A stretch of 57,774 bases of DNA from Mycobacterium gastri (GTDB lineage Bacteria > Actinomycetota > Actinomycetes > Mycobacteriales > Mycobacteriaceae), in NCBI RefSeq assembly GCF_002102175.1, contig NZ_LQOX01000122.1, positions 1-57,774 on the forward strand, read 5' to 3'. The notes beneath the pieces are model-generated. The model was not told where the DNA came from. It saw only the letters and a list, made by a program, of their open reading frames with translations, and ran no database searches. Shown here piece by piece: positions 21,567-30,215 of the stretch. The number at the start of each line of letters is the position of its first letter. Within the stretch, counting starts at the first letter, position 1. The translations under genes and the position numbers were made by a program.

Positions 21567-22523
21567 TCAGCCCCTGCGGGCCTTGATCGCCTCCGTCAGC
21601 TGCGGAGCGACCTTGAACAGGTCGCCGACCACGCCGTAGTCGGCGATCTCGAAGATGGGCGCCTCTTCATCCTTGTTGACCGCGACGATGTTCTTGGAGG
21701 TCTGCATGCCCGCGCGGTGCTGGATCGCTCCGGAGATACCCAGCGCGATGTAGAGCTGCGGCGACACCGTCTTGCCGGTCTGACCGACCTGGAACTGGCC
21801 CGGGTAGTAGCCGGAGTCGACGGCGGCACGGGAGGCGCCGACGGCACCCCCCAGCGAGTCGGCCAGCGCCTCGACCACGCTGAAGTTCTCGGCGCTGCCG
21901 ACACCGCGGCCACCCGACACCACGACGGTGGCCTCGGTCAACTCCGGCCGGTCGCCGGCCACCGCGGGCTGGCGGGAGGTGATCTTGGTCGCGTTCTCGG
22001 CGGGAGCCGGCACCTCCACGCTGACCTGCTCACCCGCACCGTTGGCCGGCTGCGCTTCGATGGCGCCGGCGCGCACCGAGATCACCGGGGTGTCGCCGGT
22101 GGCCTGCGCCTCGACGGTGAACGCGCCACCGAAGATGGAGTGCACGGTTTTGCCACCCTCTTTGACGTCCACCACGTCCACGAGCAGGCCGGACCCGATC
22201 CGGGCGGCGAGGCGGCCGGCGATCTCCTTGCCGTCGGCGGTGGCGGCCACCAGCACGGCGGCCGGGGCCGAGGACTCGGCCAGTGCCGCGAGCACGTCGA
22301 CATACGGGGTGATCAGGTATTGGTCGACGACATCTGACTCGGCGACGTAGATCTTGGCGGCACCGGCCGCCTTCAGTCCGTCGACCAGCGGCGCGGCGGT
22401 GCCCGGGGCACCGACCACAACGGCCGCCGGCTCGCCCAGCGCCCGGGCGGCGGTAATCAATTCGGAGGTGACTTTCTTCAGCGCACCTTCAGCGTGCTCA
22501 ACGAGCACCAGTACTTCAGCCAT
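21567..22523 (-). CDS. etfA: electron transfer flavoprotein alpha subunit
   Basis: EtfA (FixB) is the FAD-binding subunit of the flavoprotein that collects electrons from acyl-CoA dehydrogenases and passes them to the membrane. The 318-residue protein has the FAD motifs [14 protein letters not shown] and [22 protein letters not shown] in the C-terminal domain. It follows etfB with 35 bases between, in the usual mycobacterial order (Rv3029c-Rv3028c). Length and start are normal. Confidence 0.95.
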   Translation of the reverse strand: MAEVLVLVEHAEGALKKVTSELITAARALGEPAAVVVGAPGTAAPLVDGLKAAGAAKIYVAESDVVDQYLITPYVDVLAALAESSAPAAVLVAATADGKEIAGRLAARIGSGLLVDVVDVKEGGKTVHSIFGGAFTVEAQATGDTPVISVRAGAIEAQPANGAGEQVSVEVPAPAENATKITSRQPAVAGDRPELTEATVVVSGGRGVGSAENFSVVEALADSLGGAVGASRAAVDSGYYPGQFQVGQTGKTVSPQLYIALGISGAIQHRAGMQTSKNIVAVNKDEEAPIFEIADYGVVGDLFKVAPQLTEAIKARRG

Positions 22524-22558
22524 GGGTTGTATCGCTCTCGTCTCGGAATTGCGCTGGT

Positions 22559-23359
22559 TCAGATGATTTTCTGGCCGACCAGGTACTGCAGGATCTGGTT
22601 GCCGCCCTCGCCCTCGTCGGTGACCTTCTCACCCGCCGTTTTAGGCGGCTTGGGTGTTGAGGACAACACCGCGGTCCCGGCATTGGCCAGCCCCACCTCG
22701 TCGGCCTCGACACCGATCTCGGCCAGGGTCAGCACGGTGACCTCTTTCTTCTTGGCGGCCATGATGCCTTTGAAGGACGGGAAGCGTGGCTCGTTGATCT
22801 TCTCGTTGACGCTGACCACCGCGGGCAGGGTGGCCTCGAGGGTGAACACACCGTCGTCGGTTTCGCGCTCACCGATGACTTTGCCGCCCTCGACCGACAG
22901 CTTGCGCAGGTGGGTGAGCTGCGGCAGGCCCAGATACTCGGCGATGATGGCCGGCACCGCGCCGCCCACGCCGTCGGTGGACTCGTTGCCGGCAATCACC
23001 AACTCGGTGCCCTCGATGGTGCCCAGGGCACGCGCCAGCGCCCACCCGGTCTGGATGACATCGGAGCCGTGCATGCCGTCGTCCTTGAGGTGTACGGCCT
23101 TGTCGGCGCCCATGGACAACGCCTTGCGAATCGCCTCGGTGGCACGCTCGGGGCCCGCGGTCAGCACCGTCACCGACCCTTCGGCGCCGTCGGCTGCCTC
23201 CCGCTCCCGGATCTGCAGCGCCTCTTCCACAGCGCGCTCGTTGATCTCGTCCAGGACCGCGTCGGCGGCCTCACGGTCGAGCGTCCAGTCACCCTCGGTC
23301 AGCTTGCGCTCCGACCAGGTATCCGGGACCTGCTTGATCAGGACCACGATGTTTGTCAT
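22559..23359 (-). CDS. etfB: electron transfer flavoprotein beta subunit
   Basis: EtfB (FixA), 266 residues, binds AMP and docks the acyl-CoA dehydrogenases; with EtfA it serves fatty-acid and sterol beta-oxidation. The N-terminus MTNIVVLIKQVPDTWSE is the family start, followed by the AALxxGADKAVHL segment and the ETF-beta signature around VNEKINEPRFPSFKGIMAAKKK. The open frame extends 20 codons upstream, but the ATG at 23359 gives the conserved start. The 272-base divergent region to the methyltransferase gene contains two candidate operators. Confidence 0.95.
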   Translation of the reverse strand: MTNIVVLIKQVPDTWSERKLTEGDWTLDREAADAVLDEINERAVEEALQIREREAADGAEGSVTVLTAGPERATEAIRKALSMGADKAVHLKDDGMHGSDVIQTGWALARALGTIEGTELVIAGNESTDGVGGAVPAIIAEYLGLPQLTHLRKLSVEGGKVIGERETDDGVFTLEATLPAVVSVNEKINEPRFPSFKGIMAAKKKEVTVLTLAEIGVEADEVGLANAGTAVLSSTPKPPKTAGEKVTDEGEGGNQILQYLVGQKII

Positions 23360-23442
23360 GAGTGTGGCTCGTCCTCCTCGAAGGCGTCCGGCAGCGCTCG
23401 GCCGCCGGACCTCGGTCACGCGGTTCGCAACCGCACCGGCAT

Positions 23443-23458
23443 GTTACTAGACGGTAAC
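23443..23458. promoter_or_regulatory. palindrome in the etfB/methyltransferase divergent region
   Basis: GTTAC (23443-23447) and GTAAC (23454-23458) form an inverted repeat with a six-base spacer, in an AT-richer patch 84 bases upstream of the etfB start. The shape fits a TetR-type lipid-metabolism operator, but it matches no consensus that I can name with confidence. Confidence 0.35.
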
Positions 23459-23631
23459 TTTTTGCGGTTTGCCCTCACACCATAGCGGGTCGTATTTGCC
23501 GGATTGCCCGGTCACCCCGGCAAACGGGGATGCCGTAGCTGGTTAGTCGGTACGCTTCGCATCCCCGTCGGACCGCCCGTAACCGGTGCGCGGTTCGCGA
23601 ATCAGGCGGTACGGGTTAGCCTGCCTTAACA

Positions 23632-24456
23632 ATGAGCGCATTCGTCCCCGGCCTTCCCCGAAACACCCCGACCGCCTCCCCGCCGGCGGTCTCTCCGACG
23701 AGCCCGACGGTGCTCACCTTGACGGGTGAACGCACCATCCCCGACCTGGACGTCGAGAATTACTGGTTCCGCCGCCACGAGGTCGTCTATCAGCGGCTGG
23801 CGCCGCGCTGCGCGGGCCGTGACGTGCTGGAAGCCGGGTGCGGCGAAGGCTACGGTGCCGACCTGATCGCCGAGGTGGCCCGTCGGGTGATCGCGATCGA
23901 CTACGACGAGGCCGCCGTGGCACATGTCGGCAGCCGCTATCCCCGGGTCGACGTGATGCAGGCCAACCTGGCCGAGCTGCCGCTGCCCGACGCGTCGGTG
24001 GACGTCGTGGTCAACTTCCAGGTCATCGAGCATCTCTGGGATCAAGGCGGGTTCGTTCGCGAGTGCGCCCGGGTGCTGCGCCCGTCGGGCCTGCTGATGG
24101 TGTCCACGCCAAATCGGATCACCTTCTCCCCCGGCCGCGACACTCCGATCAATCCCTTCCACACCCGCGAGCTCAACGCCGACGAACTCACCGAGCTGCT
24201 GGTCGACGCGGGCTTCACCGAGGTGGCCATGTACGGGTTGTTTCACGGGCCGCGGTTGCGCGAGATGGATGCCCGCCACGGCGGCTCGATCATCGATGCC
24301 CAGATCGCGCGGGCAGTCGCCGACGCGCCGTGGCCTGCCGAGCTGGTGGCAGACGTCGCGGCGGTCACCACGGCCGACTTCGACATGGTGACCCACGACG
24401 ACGGCCCCGACATTCAAGACAGCCTGGACCTGATCGCAATCGCGGTGCGGCCGTGA
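23632..24456 (+). CDS. SAM-dependent methyltransferase of the MGLP cluster (Rv3030-like)
   Basis: A 274-residue class I methyltransferase. Motif I reads VLEAGCGEGYGADLI, followed by VIAIDYDEAAV and the motif IV/post-IV region VVNFQVIEHLWD. It matches M. tuberculosis Rv3030, part of the cluster linked to 6-O-methylglucose lipopolysaccharide synthesis, so the likely acceptor is a glucose residue of that polymer; this is by position. The GH57 gene starts at the overlapping GTGA (24453), so translation is coupled. An imperfect IdeR-like sequence lies just before the start (23611-23629). Confidence 0.88.
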   Translation: MSAFVPGLPRNTPTASPPAVSPTSPTVLTLTGERTIPDLDVENYWFRRHEVVYQRLAPRCAGRDVLEAGCGEGYGADLIAEVARRVIAIDYDEAAVAHVGSRYPRVDVMQANLAELPLPDASVDVVVNFQVIEHLWDQGGFVRECARVLRPSGLLMVSTPNRITFSPGRDTPINPFHTRELNADELTELLVDAGFTEVAMYGLFHGPRLREMDARHGGSIIDAQIARAVADAPWPAELVADVAAVTTADFDMVTHDDGPDIQDSLDLIAIAVRP

Positions 24457-26033
24457 CCGCACCCGCAAGCCGGGTGCCCGGAATGTTCACCCTGGTCTTG
24501 CACACCCACCTGCCATGGCTGGCCCACCACGGCCGGTGGCCGGTCGGTGAGGAGTGGCTCTACCAATCCTGGTCGGCCGCGTACCTGCCGTTGTTCCGGG
24601 TACTGCGGGAGCTGGCCGGCGAAGACCGCCGCGGCTTGATCACCCTCGGCATGACCCCGGTGGTCAACGCCCAGCTCGACGACCCGTATTGCCTGGACGG
24701 GATGCACCACTGGCTGGCCAACTGGCGCTTGCGCGCCACCGAAGCCACCAGCGTGCGATGGGCGCCGCGCTCGAAATCGGCGCACTATCAATCATGCGCC
24801 CCGGAAGCGTTGCGGCCGTTCGGGATTCGCGAATGCGCCGAGGCGGACCAAGCACTTGAGGACTTCGCGGCGCTGTGGCGCCACGGCGGCAGCCCACTGC
24901 TGCGCGGCTTGATCGACGCCGGCGCGGTGGAGCTGCTCGGTGGGCCGCTGGCGCACCCCTTCCAGCCATTGCTGAATCCCAGGCTGCGCGAGTTCGCGTT
25001 GCGCGAAGGCCTGGCCGACGCGTGGTTGCGGATGGCGGCACGCCCGACCGGAATCTGGGCGCCCGAATGCGCCTACGCGCCCGGCCTGGAGCACGACTAC
25101 GCCGCCGCGGAAGTCAGCCACTTCATGGTGGACGGGCCGTCGCTGCACGGGGACACCGCGCTGGGCCGGCCGGTCGGTGACACCGACGTGGTCGCGTTCG
25201 GACGTGACCTGCAGGTCAGCTACCGGGTGTGGTCGCCGAAATCCGGCTACCCCGGACACGCGGCCTACCGCGACTTCCACACCTACGACCATCTGACGGG
25301 TCTCAAGCCGGCCCGGGTCACCGGCCGCAATGTGGCATCGGACGCCAAGGCGCCCTACGACCCCGGACGGGCGGACCGTGCGGTCGACGTTCATGTCGCC
25401 GACTTCGTCGACCTGGTGCGCGGTCGGCTCACCGCCGAGTCGGAGCGCATCGGGCGGCCCGCCCACGTGGTCGCCGCCTTCGACACCGAGTTGTTCGGTC
25501 ACTGGTGGTATGAGGGACCGACATGGCTGGCGCGAGTGCTGCGGGCGTTGCCGGCTGCCGGGGTGCGAGTCGGCACGCTGCGCGACGCGCTTGATGACGG
25601 GTTCGTCGGCGACCCGGTCGAATTACCGCCCAGCTCTTGGGGTTCCGGCAAAGACTGGCAAGTGTGGAACGGCGAGAAGGTGGCCGACCTGGTCCAGCTC
25701 AACTCCGAAGTCGTCGACACCGCTTTGACCACCGTTGACAAGGCTTTGGCCCAGACCGCATCACTGGATGGGCCGATCCCCCGCGATCATGTCGCCGACC
25801 AGATCCTGCGCGAGACACTGCTGACCGTGTCCAGCGACTGGCCGTTCATGGTGAGCAAGGACTCGGCCGCCGACTATGCGCGGTATCGCGCGCATCTGCA
25901 CGCCCATGCGACCCGCGAGATCGCCGGGGCGCTGGCGTCCGGCCGGCGCGACAACGCGCAGCGGCTGGCCGATGGATGGAACCGCGCCGACGGGCTGTTC
26001 GGCGCTTTGGATGCCCGAAGGCTGCCCCGATGA
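24453..26033 (+). CDS. GH57 glycogen/MGLP branching enzyme-like (Rv3031-like)
   Basis: A 526-residue glycoside hydrolase family 57 protein with the DUF1957-type C-terminus. The N-terminal LHTHLPWLAHHGRWPVGEEW carries the HxH motif. The region GIWAPECAY contains the catalytic Glu of GH57, and FDTELFGHWWYEGPTWL contains the catalytic Asp. Relatives form alpha-1,6 branches on alpha-1,4-glucan, here probably the MGLP precursor. The start is GTG at 24453, inside the previous stop. The ATGA at its end opens a 44-codon ORF that leads to the glucosyltransferase. The length equals that of M. tuberculosis Rv3031. Confidence 0.92.
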   Translation: MTAPASRVPGMFTLVLHTHLPWLAHHGRWPVGEEWLYQSWSAAYLPLFRVLRELAGEDRRGLITLGMTPVVNAQLDDPYCLDGMHHWLANWRLRATEATSVRWAPRSKSAHYQSCAPEALRPFGIRECAEADQALEDFAALWRHGGSPLLRGLIDAGAVELLGGPLAHPFQPLLNPRLREFALREGLADAWLRMAARPTGIWAPECAYAPGLEHDYAAAEVSHFMVDGPSLHGDTALGRPVGDTDVVAFGRDLQVSYRVWSPKSGYPGHAAYRDFHTYDHLTGLKPARVTGRNVASDAKAPYDPGRADRAVDVHVADFVDLVRGRLTAESERIGRPAHVVAAFDTELFGHWWYEGPTWLARVLRALPAAGVRVGTLRDALDDGFVGDPVELPPSSWGSGKDWQVWNGEKVADLVQLNSEVVDTALTTVDKALAQTASLDGPIPRDHVADQILRETLLTVSSDWPFMVSKDSAADYARYRAHLHAHATREIAGALASGRRDNAQRLADGWNRADGLFGALDARRLPR

Positions 26034-26164
26034 CCGCCTCGCCGGGGCCGCCGGCCCGCCGAGACTGCGCTGGCCGCATCCATCCTGCGATCAGCGTCTA
26101 TTCGGGGGGCGAATCCGCGCTGTGGTTGCAGTTTCGGCGACGGAATGGGGGGCCGCTTCGATGA
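26030..26164 (+). CDS. 44-residue bridging ORF between the GH57 and GT4 genes
   Basis: This ORF starts at an ATGA overlap with the GH57 stop and ends in an ATGA overlap with the glucosyltransferase start, filling the 127-base gap exactly. The peptide begins MTASPGPPARRDCAGR and is basic, without a recognised domain. Third-position GC is about 75% and it uses CGA three times, less gene-like than its neighbours. A ribosome shuttle that couples the two large genes is as likely as a functional protein. Confidence 0.4.
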   Translation: MTASPGPPARRDCAGRIHPAISVYSGGESALWLQFRRRNGGPLR

Positions 26165-27405
26165 AAATCCTGATGGTGTCGTGGGAGTACCCGCCGGTGG
26201 TGATCGGCGGGCTCGGCCGCCATGTGCACCATCTCTCGACCGCATTGGCCGCGGCCGGTCACGACGTCGTCGTTCTGTCCCGCCGGCCCGCCGACACCGA
26301 CCCCAGCACCCACCCGTCGTCAGATGTGGTCAGCGAAGGGGTGCGGGTGATCGCGGCCGCACAGGATCCGCACGAATTCAGCTTCGGCAGCGACATGATG
26401 GCCTGGACCCTGGCGATGGGTCATGCGATGATCCGGGCCGGCCTGTCGCTCAAGAGGCACGGCACCGACCGGCCGTGGCGTCCCGACGTCGTGCACGCCC
26501 ACGACTGGCTGGTTGCGCATCCGGCCATCGCGCTCGCCCAGTTTTACGACGTGCCAATGGTTTCCACGATTCACGCGACCGAAGCCGGGCGGCATTCGGG
26601 CTGGGTGACGGGCGTGCTGAGTCGTCAGGTACACGCGGTCGAGTCGTGGCTGGTCCGCGAATCCGATTCGCTCATCACGTGTTCGGCGTCGATGAGCGAC
26701 GAGATCACCGAACTGTTCGGCCCGGGCCTGGCCGAAACCACGGTGATCCGCAACGGTATTGACGCGGCGCGCTGGCCATTCGCGGTCCGACGCGTGCGCA
26801 CCGGGGCGCCCGAGCTGCTGTACGTCGGCCGGCTCGAATACGAGAAGGGCGTGCACGACGCCATTGCCGCGCTGCCGCGGATCAGGCGCGCCCACCCGGG
26901 TACCACCCTGACCGTCGCCGGCGAAGGGACCCAACGGGATTGGCTGGTCGGGCAGGCCCGCAAACACCGGGTACTCAAGGCAACCAAGTTCGTCGGACAC
27001 CTCGACCACATCGAACTACTGGCGGTGTTGCACCGGGCGGACGCGGCGGTATTCCCCAGCCACTACGAGCCGTTCGGGCTGGTCGCGCTGGAAGCCGCCG
27101 CCGCCGGCGCCCCGCTGGTGACGTCGAATATCGGCGGCCTGGGCGAAGCGGTGATCAACGGGGTGACCGGGATATCGTGCCCGCCCCGCGACTTGGCGGC
27201 GCTGGCCACCGCGGTGTGCGCGGTTTTCGCCGACCCGGCGGCCGCACAGCAGCGGGCCCGCGCCGCCCGCGACCGGCTCACGTCCGACTTCGATTGGGGG
27301 ACCGTGGCCGACGAGACTGCTCAGGTGTATCTGGCGGCCAAGCGCCGGGAACGGCAGCTGCTGCCCCGGCTGCCCATCGTCGAGCACGCGTTGCCGGACC
27401 GCTAG
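26161..27405 (+). CDS. GT4 alpha-1,4-glucosyltransferase (Rv3032-like)
   Basis: A 414-residue GT-B glycosyltransferase that elongates alpha-1,4-glucan in MGLP and capsular glucan synthesis in the cytosol. It has the N-terminal WEYPPVVIGGLGRHVHHL loop (the glycogen-synthase-type GGLG motif), VVHAHDWL in the middle, the nucleotide-sugar site LLYVGRLEYEKGV, and the E-x7-E motif in PSHYEPFGLVALEAAAAG. The ATG at 26161 matches the start of M. tuberculosis Rv3032. Together with the methyltransferase and GH57 genes it forms one coupled plus-strand operon. It converges on the SDR gene, overlapping its stop by four bases. Confidence 0.93.
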   Translation: MKILMVSWEYPPVVIGGLGRHVHHLSTALAAAGHDVVVLSRRPADTDPSTHPSSDVVSEGVRVIAAAQDPHEFSFGSDMMAWTLAMGHAMIRAGLSLKRHGTDRPWRPDVVHAHDWLVAHPAIALAQFYDVPMVSTIHATEAGRHSGWVTGVLSRQVHAVESWLVRESDSLITCSASMSDEITELFGPGLAETTVIRNGIDAARWPFAVRRVRTGAPELLYVGRLEYEKGVHDAIAALPRIRRAHPGTTLTVAGEGTQRDWLVGQARKHRVLKATKFVGHLDHIELLAVLHRADAAVFPSHYEPFGLVALEAAAAGAPLVTSNIGGLGEAVINGVTGISCPPRDLAALATAVCAVFADPAAAQQRARAARDRLTSDFDWGTVADETAQVYLAAKRRERQLLPRLPIVEHALPDR

Positions 27406-28376
27406 TCGACTCTGTCCAGGCCGACCGCTGTGGCGCAATACCGCCACAGCAAGTCGCGATCGACGTCACTGGACCGGGTCCACGGCAGGTAGTGCTCGGG
27501 TCGTGGCCGGCGATCGTGCCAGAAGGTGCCGGTCGGTGGTGCGGGCTTGGTCGCGGCGAGCCACACGGCGGTGTCGGCGCCCTCTTCCGGGGTGCGCAGC
27601 AGCGGCCCGGTGACCGCGCGAAAACCTGGAAGTGACGACGCTACGCCCGGAGTGTCGGCCCAACCCGGATGCATGGAATACACGCGGATGTGCCGGTCGG
27701 CCCAGCGGCGGGCCAGGATCGGGGTGAACGCCACCTGCATCCGTTTGGTGCGGGCATACGCGACGGCACCACGGTAGCTGCCGACGCGGTACTCGGGGTC
27801 CTCGACCGGCAGCGACTGAGTGTACATCCCGCCGGAGGACATCAGGATCACCCGCGGGTCGTCGGATGCGGCCAGCATCGAACTCAGCCGCTCAGTCAGC
27901 AGGATCGGCCCCAAAACATGTGTGGCCAACGTGATTTCGTGGCCATCGGCGGTCTCGTCGCGGGTGGCGGGCAGCAATCCGGCATTGTGGATCAGCACGT
28001 CCAGCCGCGGCACCCGGGTGCGCAGCTCGGCGGCGAAGGCGCGCACGGTGCCCAGGTCGGAGACGTCGCACACCGCCACCCGCACGTCGGCACCCGATTC
28101 GGCGACGATCTCGTCGCGTGCCCGCTCGCCGCTCTCGCGGTCGCGAACGGTCAGCAGCACGGTCGCGTCCAGTCCGGCCAGGCCCGCGGCAATGGCCTTG
28201 CCCAGGCCGCGATTGGCGCCGGTGACCAGCACGGTGCGTCCCCGCAGGGCACCCTGCGGCAGGTCGTCCGCCCAGCCCGATTGGCGAAGCCGATAGCCGA
28301 TGCGGGTATAACCGGGCACGACCGTCCGGTCGAGGGCCGTGTCGAGCAGCGGGCGCAACCGGCCGAAAACGCTCAT
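27402..28376 (-). CDS. short-chain dehydrogenase (DHRS12-like SDR)
   Basis: A 324-residue SDR oxidoreductase. The Rossmann motif VLVTGANRGLGKAIA, the NAG strand VLIHNAGLLP and the catalytic YARTK (YxxxK) with an upstream MSSGGMY serine strand are all present, so it should be active with NAD(P)H. An N-terminal 45-residue extension precedes the fold, as in the DHRS12 branch. Two in-frame ATGs compete (28385 and 28376); the second is preferred because GGTGGAG lies about ten bases upstream of it and only one base before the first. The substrate is unknown. It converges with the glucosyltransferase gene. Confidence 0.85.
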   Translation of the reverse strand: MSVFGRLRPLLDTALDRTVVPGYTRIGYRLRQSGWADDLPQGALRGRTVLVTGANRGLGKAIAAGLAGLDATVLLTVRDRESGERARDEIVAESGADVRVAVCDVSDLGTVRAFAAELRTRVPRLDVLIHNAGLLPATRDETADGHEITLATHVLGPILLTERLSSMLAASDDPRVILMSSGGMYTQSLPVEDPEYRVGSYRGAVAYARTKRMQVAFTPILARRWADRHIRVYSMHPGWADTPGVASSLPGFRAVTGPLLRTPEEGADTAVWLAATKPAPPTGTFWHDRRPRPEHYLPWTRSSDVDRDLLWRYCATAVGLDRVD

Positions 28377-28461
28377 ACTGCCCATACTCCACCTATCCCG
28401 CCGCGGCAGCGGCACCCGCCGGCGGCTCAGCCGGCATCTCGGCCGTCACGGCTGCGCGCGC

Positions 28462-29001
28462 TTAGGCACGACCCCGCAGATCCGCCAGCCATCCCGGAAA
28501 AAGCCACAACCCGGGCGCGGTGTTGATCATCGGATCGAACGACACGTCGTTACCCGGCCCCGGACTGATGGCGCTGGTCAGCGTCAGGTGAGCCACCTTC
28601 TCGAAATTGGCTCTGCCGCAAGCCTGGTCGAGGGCCACGTCGACGCCACCGTCGTTGATTTGTTCCCGAACATTGCCGAGGGACAGGCCAAATCCGTTGA
28701 CATCGTTCAGTATTCGCGCTCGTAGCCACCAGTACTTTGCCCGGTAGCGCAACGGCATGAGGGTGGTCATGGGTTGGCCCGTCCACGATGTGACCGGCCG
28801 CAGCGCCAGCGCCCGGCTCAGGACACCAGATCCTGCGGAGACCAACAGGATGTCCCACGGCGTCTCATCGACCTGCGGGGGCGCGATCCGCAGGGCCAGC
28901 CCGATGAAGTCGGGCAGGGACCCCGGCGTGCCGGAAAGAGTCATCCGCGCCGGGTTCCCCTTCTCGGCAGTGGGAAAACAGCACCGGGGCCGGCCGGTCA
29001 T
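28462..29001 (-). CDS. catalase-fold-like conserved protein, probably 5'-truncated
   Basis: A 179-residue frame. GNPARMTLSGTPGSLPDFIGLALRIA, then DILLVSAG and MPLRYRAKYWWLRARI recall the core of a mycobacterial family, about 300 residues long and often annotated as phosphodiesterase, that is distantly related to catalase. The first 100 or so residues of that family, with the N-terminal His region, appear to be missing. The ATG at 29001 is the first plausible start; upstream lie only 49 bases before the end of the trypsin-like gene, so the 5' part may have been deleted. Whether the remainder is translated is uncertain. Confidence 0.5.
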   Translation of the reverse strand: MTGRPRCCFPTAEKGNPARMTLSGTPGSLPDFIGLALRIAPPQVDETPWDILLVSAGSGVLSRALALRPVTSWTGQPMTTLMPLRYRAKYWWLRARILNDVNGFGLSLGNVREQINDGGVDVALDQACGRANFEKVAHLTLTSAISPGPGNDVSFDPMINTAPGLWLFPGWLADLRGRA

Positions 29002-29050
29002 CGTTGCCGCGCAGCTGCTCTCGGGTCTGTCCCCGTTCGAATTCCGTCGT

Positions 29051-29755
29051 TCACCGGCCGATCGTGTGTCCCAAGGGCGGCTGTATTGGGCCAGCCGACC
29101 GTGCGTCGACGTAGAGCTGCCGCATGACCGCCTGCCACGACTGTGCCCACAGCGTTGAGCCGCGCACCCCGTCGAGCAGTCCGACAACAACGGCGCCGTT
29201 GTCCTCGGTCAGCGCATACACCGGCCCGCCCAGGCCGCGTTGGTCTGCGGTCATGTCGGCAATGGCGAACCCGTCGTTGCCGACCGAGCTGACCCGGCCG
29301 CAGACTTGCCCGGAGAGTATTCCGGCATGGCACACCGGCAGCCCCGGTTGCACGCTGAATCCCGGGGTGGACTGCAATTGACGCCCGCTGGGCAACAGCT
29401 CCGTGGCGATCACCTCGGGGGCCAGTGTGATGACTTCGTATTCGACGCCCGCCGCCGAGTCGGCTGCCGCGGGTTCGTTGACGGTGCCGCGCCGGGCAAG
29501 CATCACGGTACCGACCACGTTGTTCTTGCTGTCGGTCACGGTGGACCCCTCGTCGCAGCGGCCAGCGCTCACCGCGATCCGCAGCCGCGTTTCAACGAAC
29601 CCCACCGTGCACACCATGGCGCCCTGGTGAATTTCCATGCCCGGAAATACCGTGACACCGGGTTTGGCCGCAGCCGGCGCCGCTGCACCGAGCGCCACCA
29701 ACGCGATCGCCATAGCTACCGCGGAATGGCGAAATCCGTACGACACGGTTTCCAT
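29051..29755 (-). CDS. secreted trypsin-fold protein without catalytic residues
   Basis: A 234-residue exported protein with a signal peptide (AVAMAIALVALGAAAPAAA, cleavage near residue 30). The strand order and cysteines follow the chymotrypsin fold: MVCTVGF, SAGRC (where proteases have AGHC), CGRVSSVGNDGFAIADM, and RGLGGPVY (where proteases have GDSGGPV). Both the catalytic histidine and serine are therefore replaced, by Arg66 and Leu175. A binding or decoy role outside the cell is possible; proteolysis is not expected. The ATG at 29755 is favoured because it makes the signal peptide start with METVSYGFRH. Confidence 0.75.
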   Translation of the reverse strand: METVSYGFRHSAVAMAIALVALGAAAPAAAKPGVTVFPGMEIHQGAMVCTVGFVETRLRIAVSAGRCDEGSTVTDSKNNVVGTVMLARRGTVNEPAAADSAAGVEYEVITLAPEVIATELLPSGRQLQSTPGFSVQPGLPVCHAGILSGQVCGRVSSVGNDGFAIADMTADQRGLGGPVYALTEDNGAVVVGLLDGVRGSTLWAQSWQAVMRQLYVDARSAGPIQPPLGHTIGR

Positions 29756-30215
29756 TTGGCCGCTACCATTCCTCGTCTCCACAAGGGCAACTTCCGCAGC
29801 CGTCAATTCCAGGCTGTACAAGTCGCCCAGCGGGCTCAGATTACCCCTTTTCCGGCGCGGTCAAACCCAAATAGCACAGAAACCAAGGGGGCAGTGGCGA
29901 GCACATTTTCCGTCGGCGATCTGGTCGCAAGGCGATCGGCGATGGGCCCGCAGTCGAAGGTCAGCAAGCGAAGTGGGATTGCCGCATGGTAGCCGAAACG
30001 CGAAGACTCAGCCTCCGTTCCCGACCTCAGGTGTCCGGCCGAAATCTGTTGTGCTGCAAGCCTTAAGTCGCCGTTCCGGGCTTCGCGCCGGGTCCGCCTG
30101 CGGCCACCGCGCAACGGCTACCGACGTTAGTCGTTCCGACGAGGTTGAGTTCACAGCTGATCACCGCGGGGGCGGTGTCCCAAAGGCTGTCGCTCCCGCG
30201 CCCACCACACACTCG
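29756..30215. other. 460-base divergent region with no clear feature
   Basis: This is the space between the trypsin-like gene (minus) and the STAS gene (plus). A long plus-strand frame covers it, but its N-terminal two thirds has no family similarity and opposes the protease gene. I saw no convincing promoter or operator, only short GC-rich hairpins around 30073-30100. Confidence 0.5.

Noticed and set aside
23838..26033. 731-codon frame that extends the GH57 gene upstream
   Set aside because: The extra N-terminal part overlaps the methyltransferase in another frame and has no similarity; GTG at 24453 gives the family length.
29637..30215. N-terminal extension of the STAS frame
   Set aside because: It is antisense to the signal-peptide region of the trypsin-like gene and has no domain; similarity begins at the ATG near 30216.
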